Part shown: positions 63,033 through 64,000 of the stretch, piece after piece | Numbering within the stretch: position 1 is the first letter of the stretch | Layout of the letters: every line of letters starts with the position of its first letter | From: Serilophus lunatus | Lineage: Eukaryota; Chordata; Aves; Passeriformes; Eurylaimidae | Direction of reading: 5' to 3' | NCBI GenBank assembly: GCA_013399895.1 | Contig: VXBA01001267.1 | Location: forward strand, 768,471-832,470 | Length of the DNA stretch: 64,000 bases | The notes under the pieces: generated by a model | What the model saw: only the letters and a program-made list of their open reading frames with translations | The model's database searches: none | What the model was told of the DNA's origin: nothing | Position numbers and translations under genes: made by a program

Positions 63033-63592
63033 GCCACCAAAAGTGGCAATAATTTGAATGCTCCGTATATTACGAAATGTTAGATAATTTGTTCAACATC
63101 TAAATATTTTTTATATTTTTCTTTCTACAGATCACTGGACTTTGATCCTGCTTTGATCATTCACTCATCGAACAGCATAACCCATGATGATATGATAAAA
63201 TCAAGGGGGCCAATGAAAGATTACCACTGTAGCCCTATAGTTTGTGTTGTTTCATCTGCGAACCAATAGCATAGAAAGAGATTCTTTCTAAAAGATCCTT
63301 GGCATTCTGTACAATTCTTGTGGTCTTTTAATGGAGTCTTTGATATTTTCCAGTAAAATAACTCACATTTTTGCCTTCACAATAGCGTGGTTAGAAAACA
63401 TCTGTATGGATGAATACTTATGACAGTTATGATATGGAATTTCCATTTATTGTTTTAAAAGTATGAAAATATGGAACTTAGATGAAAAATTATCATTTGA
63501 ACTCCAGTTTTTACACTGTGTTTTCTTCATTAAAACTTTTGTGTATTTTGAGTTGTTTTGTGTTGTTCCAGTGTTTTTTCTTGCTATACTGC
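63033..63592. other. AT-rich DNA, no gene seen
   Basis: Nothing is recognised between the solo LTR and the next LTR-like element. Confidence 0.5.
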
Positions 63593-64000
63593 TGTGGTGG
63601 TTTAGGACCACTTTTATCGTCATGGGGCAGGTTCAATAAAGGTGACGGAAAACTAAACAGAGTTTGCAGCAGGTGAACAGTTCATTACAGGGGGTTTAAA
63701 TTAGGGAAGGCAGGATACCCCAAAGGGACCCCAAAATTCCACAGAGAGGAACACTTGACACGCAGGAAAAAAAGAACACAAAAGGGAAAAAGGACAAAAA
63801 CAGAAAGGGAACTGCGCTTTCAGCTAGATGGTGGGGAAGGGTAGGAAAAGCTGTCTCTCTCCCTTCCCTCTCTCCTGGAAGCACTTCCAGCCCTGCAGTC
63901 TCTTTGAAAAACACAAAAAAAATTTAAAACAACTCCCTCCCACCACCTCTCCGAAGGGTTACTTGCTTGCTGAGACAAATGGGTTAAATCGTGTCGTGAG
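63593..64000 (+). mobile_element. LTR-like element cut by the window edge
   Basis: Starts TGTGGTGGTTTAGG, an LTR-type 5' end seen in bird ERVs. It is followed by CAGGTTCAATAAAGGTGACG and then a purine-rich stretch. The GC content rises sharply at 63593. The right end, and therefore any target duplication, lies outside the window. Strand is assigned from the TG end only. Confidence 0.5.

Noticed and set aside
1..64000. CRISPR arrays, bacterial operons, tRNA or rRNA genes
   Set aside because: No regularly spaced repeats, bacterial gene organisation or RNA-gene signatures are visible. The repeat content is that of a bird genome.

Overview
The window looks like avian nuclear DNA, most likely from a songbird, and I find no supportable host gene in it. 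The evidence for a bird is about ten CR1-type LINE fragments. Several keep the CR1 3' tail of repeated ATTCTGTG/ATTCTATG octamers or recognisable CR1 reverse-transcriptase motifs. There is also a set of endogenous-retrovirus LTRs of kinds common in bird genomes. The songbird assignment is an inference from the LTR types. Most of the sequence is AT-rich and stop-dense, and no open frame looks like a cellular protein, so this is intergenic or deep intronic DNA.

Layout. At 1-10 kb there is a possible minus-strand LTR (871-1480), copy A of a four-copy LTR family with an expanded hexamer (1927-3354), two CR1 pieces, copy B, and a broken retroviral integrase remnant (9086-10140). That remnant contains a 2-base gap and is followed by a 32-base gap. 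At 14-18.5 kb lies copy C, with a second LTR nested in it, then a CR1 that carries a clean 310-bp solo LTR with a 6-bp target duplication. The same CR1 contains an exact 216-bp duplication around a single N, which I read as an assembly error. An oppositely oriented CR1 follows. At 20-28 kb are a CR1 tail, a probable 534-bp solo LTR and copy D in the opposite direction. From 28 to 39 kb there is long featureless AT-rich DNA with one CR1 piece.

At 39.7-41.1 kb there is a sharp GC- and CpG-rich island, probably an LTR or another mobile promoter. From 41 to 62 kb the DNA is mostly plain, with four CR1 fragments. At 62.4-63.0 kb is a well-preserved solo LTR with a perfect 5-bp target duplication, and a further LTR-like element runs off the right edge.

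The elements do not form a functional system. They record successive retroelement insertions: CR1 first, LTRs later, with LTRs nested inside CR1 and inside other LTRs. I did not find a previously undescribed biological system. The items most worth checking are the assembly duplication, the nested LTRs, the four-copy LTR family and the CpG island.
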